DNA from: Treponema sp.
GTDB taxonomy: Bacteria; Spirochaetota; Spirochaetia; Treponematales; Treponemataceae
Assembly: GCA_017544745.1 (NCBI GenBank)
Contig: JAFYDO010000263.1
Span: 1 to 5,002, forward strand
Length of the DNA: 5,002 nucleotides
Direction: 5' to 3'
The position numbers and the translations under genes are program-made. Each line of letters begins with the position of its first letter. Within the stretch, counting starts at the first letter, position 1. This document shows, piece after piece, positions 3,506 to 5,002 of the stretch. Under the pieces are notes generated by a model. The model ran no database searches. It was given only the letters and a program-made list of their open reading frames with translations, and was not told the origin of the DNA.

Positions 3506-5002
3506 ATGGATCTCGACAAAAAGTTTATTGCCAAAATGACGCGAATCTACGGGCTCATCGTAATTGCTTCAAACATACTTGCTATGCTTGTTCCTACAGT
3601 AATAAGCATTCCGGTTTTGGACACCGAAAACATAAGAATCTGGGAAGAATTTCTTAATCACAACAAGATGGTAAGCTGGGCTACCTTTGTTGCTTTTATT
3701 ACACCTACCCTTGTCTGCATAATCTATTCAATCAGGATATTCAAATCTGACGACACAATTGCCCGTAGCGTTGCCAACATTCCTTCTGTTTTTGCGCTTT
3801 CTTCGGTAATAGGCTGGAACGTATATTACTTTATTGAAATACCTTTTGTCCTTTATGCACGCGCAATGTTTGGCATTCACATAAAGGGCATTCTGCTTAG
3901 CAGCTGGTTCTTTGCACTTTTTTCGGGAATGACAGGCTACACTGTTTCCTATCTTGCAATAGAGATTTTAAACCGTACAATTCTTTTGCCGCGTGTTTTT
4001 CCTCAGGGGCATATCATCAAGCAGGATTTTTCGTTCAGACCGGTATTCAAACATCTGCTTACCTTTAGCTTTATGGTTTCTACGCTTTTTCCGGTTACCC
4101 TGTTGCTCATAAGCTATATTTCAATTCATATAAACAATAATATTCACATGCAAAAAACTATAATCTACATCTCTGCCCTGCTTGTCATAATTGCCTATGG
4201 AATTACCCTGTCCTTTTCTAAAATCATTCTTAATCCGCTGGAAAAGCTTACAAAGGCAGCACGCAGAATTAAGGATGGAGATTATAAAACCCGTGCCGGT
4301 GTTGTTACCGCAGATGACTTTGGTATTCTTGCCGACAGCTTTAATGATATGGCAGACTCCCTGGCCGAAAAGGAATTTATGCGTGACACCTTTGGAAAGG
4401 TCGTAGACCCCGAAGTTCGCGATTATCTTATGTCAGGAGCAGGCAAAGAATCCTTGGGTCAGGCGCTTGGAGGACAGACCCGCGAAGTAACAGTTCTTTT
4501 TTGCGATATAAGAAGCTTTACTGCAATGAGCGAAAAAATGCAGGCTGCAGAAGTTGTGTCGCTTTTAAACCGTTACTTTACTGCGCTTGGAAAATGTATT
4601 ACCGCACATCACGGAATTATTAACAAATACATTGGCGACGCAATCATGGCAATTTTTGGAGCACCCGTTGAATCAGCCAACAGCGCACAGGATGCGTTTG
4701 AAGCTGCCTGCGATATGAGAAAGGCCCTGGTTCAGGTAAATAAGGAATTTGCGGCAGAAGGCCTCCCCCAGCTCAAGTTTGGAATAGGCATTCACACAGG
4801 ACCTGTTTTTGCTGGTACCATAGGTGCGCAAAACCGCATGGAATATACTGTAATTGGAGACACTGTAAATACCGCAAGCCGTCTGGAAAGCCTTTGCAAA
4901 ACTTATACTACAGACCTTTTAATTTCGCAGGCTTCTGCAGAAAAACTGAACAAGACACTTACCTTTGTAGATAACGCACAGATTCGCGGAAAAACAGAAA
5001 CA
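3506..5002 (+). CDS. Membrane-anchored class III adenylate cyclase (6 TM, HAMP, cyclase domain), 3' end cut by window edge
   Basis: The frame is open for 499 codons to the right edge. About six hydrophobic segments (roughly 13-36, 56-77, 91-118, 127-156, 182-207, 217-240) form a membrane sensor region. A HAMP linker follows (about 241-288, with P244 and the DDFGILADSFNDM second helix), then a class III cyclase homology domain from about 325. The catalytic set looks complete: metal-binding D334 (LFCDIRSFT) and D378 (KYIGDAIM), base-selecting K374 and T448 (EYTVIGDT), and transition-state N455 and R459 (VNTASR). The Lys/Thr pair is the class IIIb adenylate cyclase signature, so the product should be cAMP from ATP in the cytoplasm, made by a homodimer. 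The stimulus is unknown. The ATG at 3506 has no Shine-Dalgarno and coincides with the predicted transcription start. An in-frame ATG at 3458 would add 16 residues across the promoter and is less likely. The gene is divergent from the CBM48-like gene. Confidence 0.93.
   Translation, partial: MDLDKKFIAKMTRIYGLIVIASNILAMLVPTVISIPVLDTENIRIWEEFLNHNKMVSWATFVAFITPTLVCIIYSIRIFKSDDTIARSVANIPSVFALSSVIGWNVYYFIEIPFVLYARAMFGIHIKGILLSSWFFALFSGMTGYTVSYLAIEILNRTILLPRVFPQGHIIKQDFSFRPVFKHLLTFSFMVSTLFPVTLLLISYISIHINNNIHMQKTIIYISALLVIIAYGITLSFSKIILNPLEKLTKAARRIKDGDYKTRAGVVTADDFGILADSFNDMADSLAEKEFMRDTFGKVVDPEVRDYLMSGAGKESLGQALGGQTREVTVLFCDIRSFTAMSEKMQAAEVVSLLNRYFTALGKCITAHHGIINKYIGDAIMAIFGAPVESANSAQDAFEAACDMRKALVQVNKEFAAEGLPQLKFGIGIHTGPVFAGTIGAQNRMEYTVIGDTVNTASRLESLCKTYTTDLLISQASAEKLNKTLTFVDNAQIRGKTET

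Noticed and set aside
4191..4406. Plus-strand 71-codon frame
   Set aside because: It overlaps the cyclase HAMP region in another frame and lacks a start signal.

Overview
The window looks like chromosomal DNA from a spirochete, most likely a host-associated Treponema. It is AT-rich. It carries a long cytosolic protein resembling a spirochete-restricted family of unknown function, a membrane-anchored class III nucleotidyl cyclase of the multi-TM/HAMP layout common in treponemes, and a small glycogen-binding-domain (CBM48-like) protein. The genus call is inferred from gene content; no species is claimed.

Layout: 1-1581 (minus) is a cytosolic protein that runs off the left edge. 1627-2418 (minus) is an exported cysteine-containing protein of unknown function. 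2434-2506 (minus) is tRNA-Glu(CUC), only 15 nt ahead of that exported-protein start codon. 2507-2684 is a spacer made almost entirely of inverted repeats: a perfect 19-bp hairpin touching tRNA-Glu, a nest of shorter repeats, and a clear intrinsic terminator. 2685-2755 (minus) is tRNA-Gln(CUG), with a good sigma70-type promoter at 2769-2797. 2807-2956 is a 150-bp non-coding element bounded by 35-bp imperfect inverted repeats and CTA direct repeats, with internal hairpins that would fold into a branched structure. 2970-3410 (minus) encodes the CBM48-like domain fused to a lysine-rich, histone-H1-like tail. 3411-3505 is a divergent promoter region. 3506-5002 (plus) is the cyclase, which runs off the right edge.

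How the parts may work together: the exported protein is probably transcribed by read-through from tRNA-Glu, because no promoter fits in the 15-nt gap. The CBM48-like gene and the cyclase are divergently transcribed from a shared 95-bp region. The cyclase has the residues expected for making cAMP; a link between cAMP and glycogen-related functions is only a hypothesis from position. Start signals differ sharply: the CBM48-like gene has a strong Shine-Dalgarno, while the cyclase and the left-edge gene have none and have -10-like boxes so close to the ATG that leaderless mRNAs are predicted.

The most unusual object is the 150-bp element at 2807-2956, which could be a MITE-like repeat or an undescribed structured RNA. 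A genome-wide copy search would separate the two.
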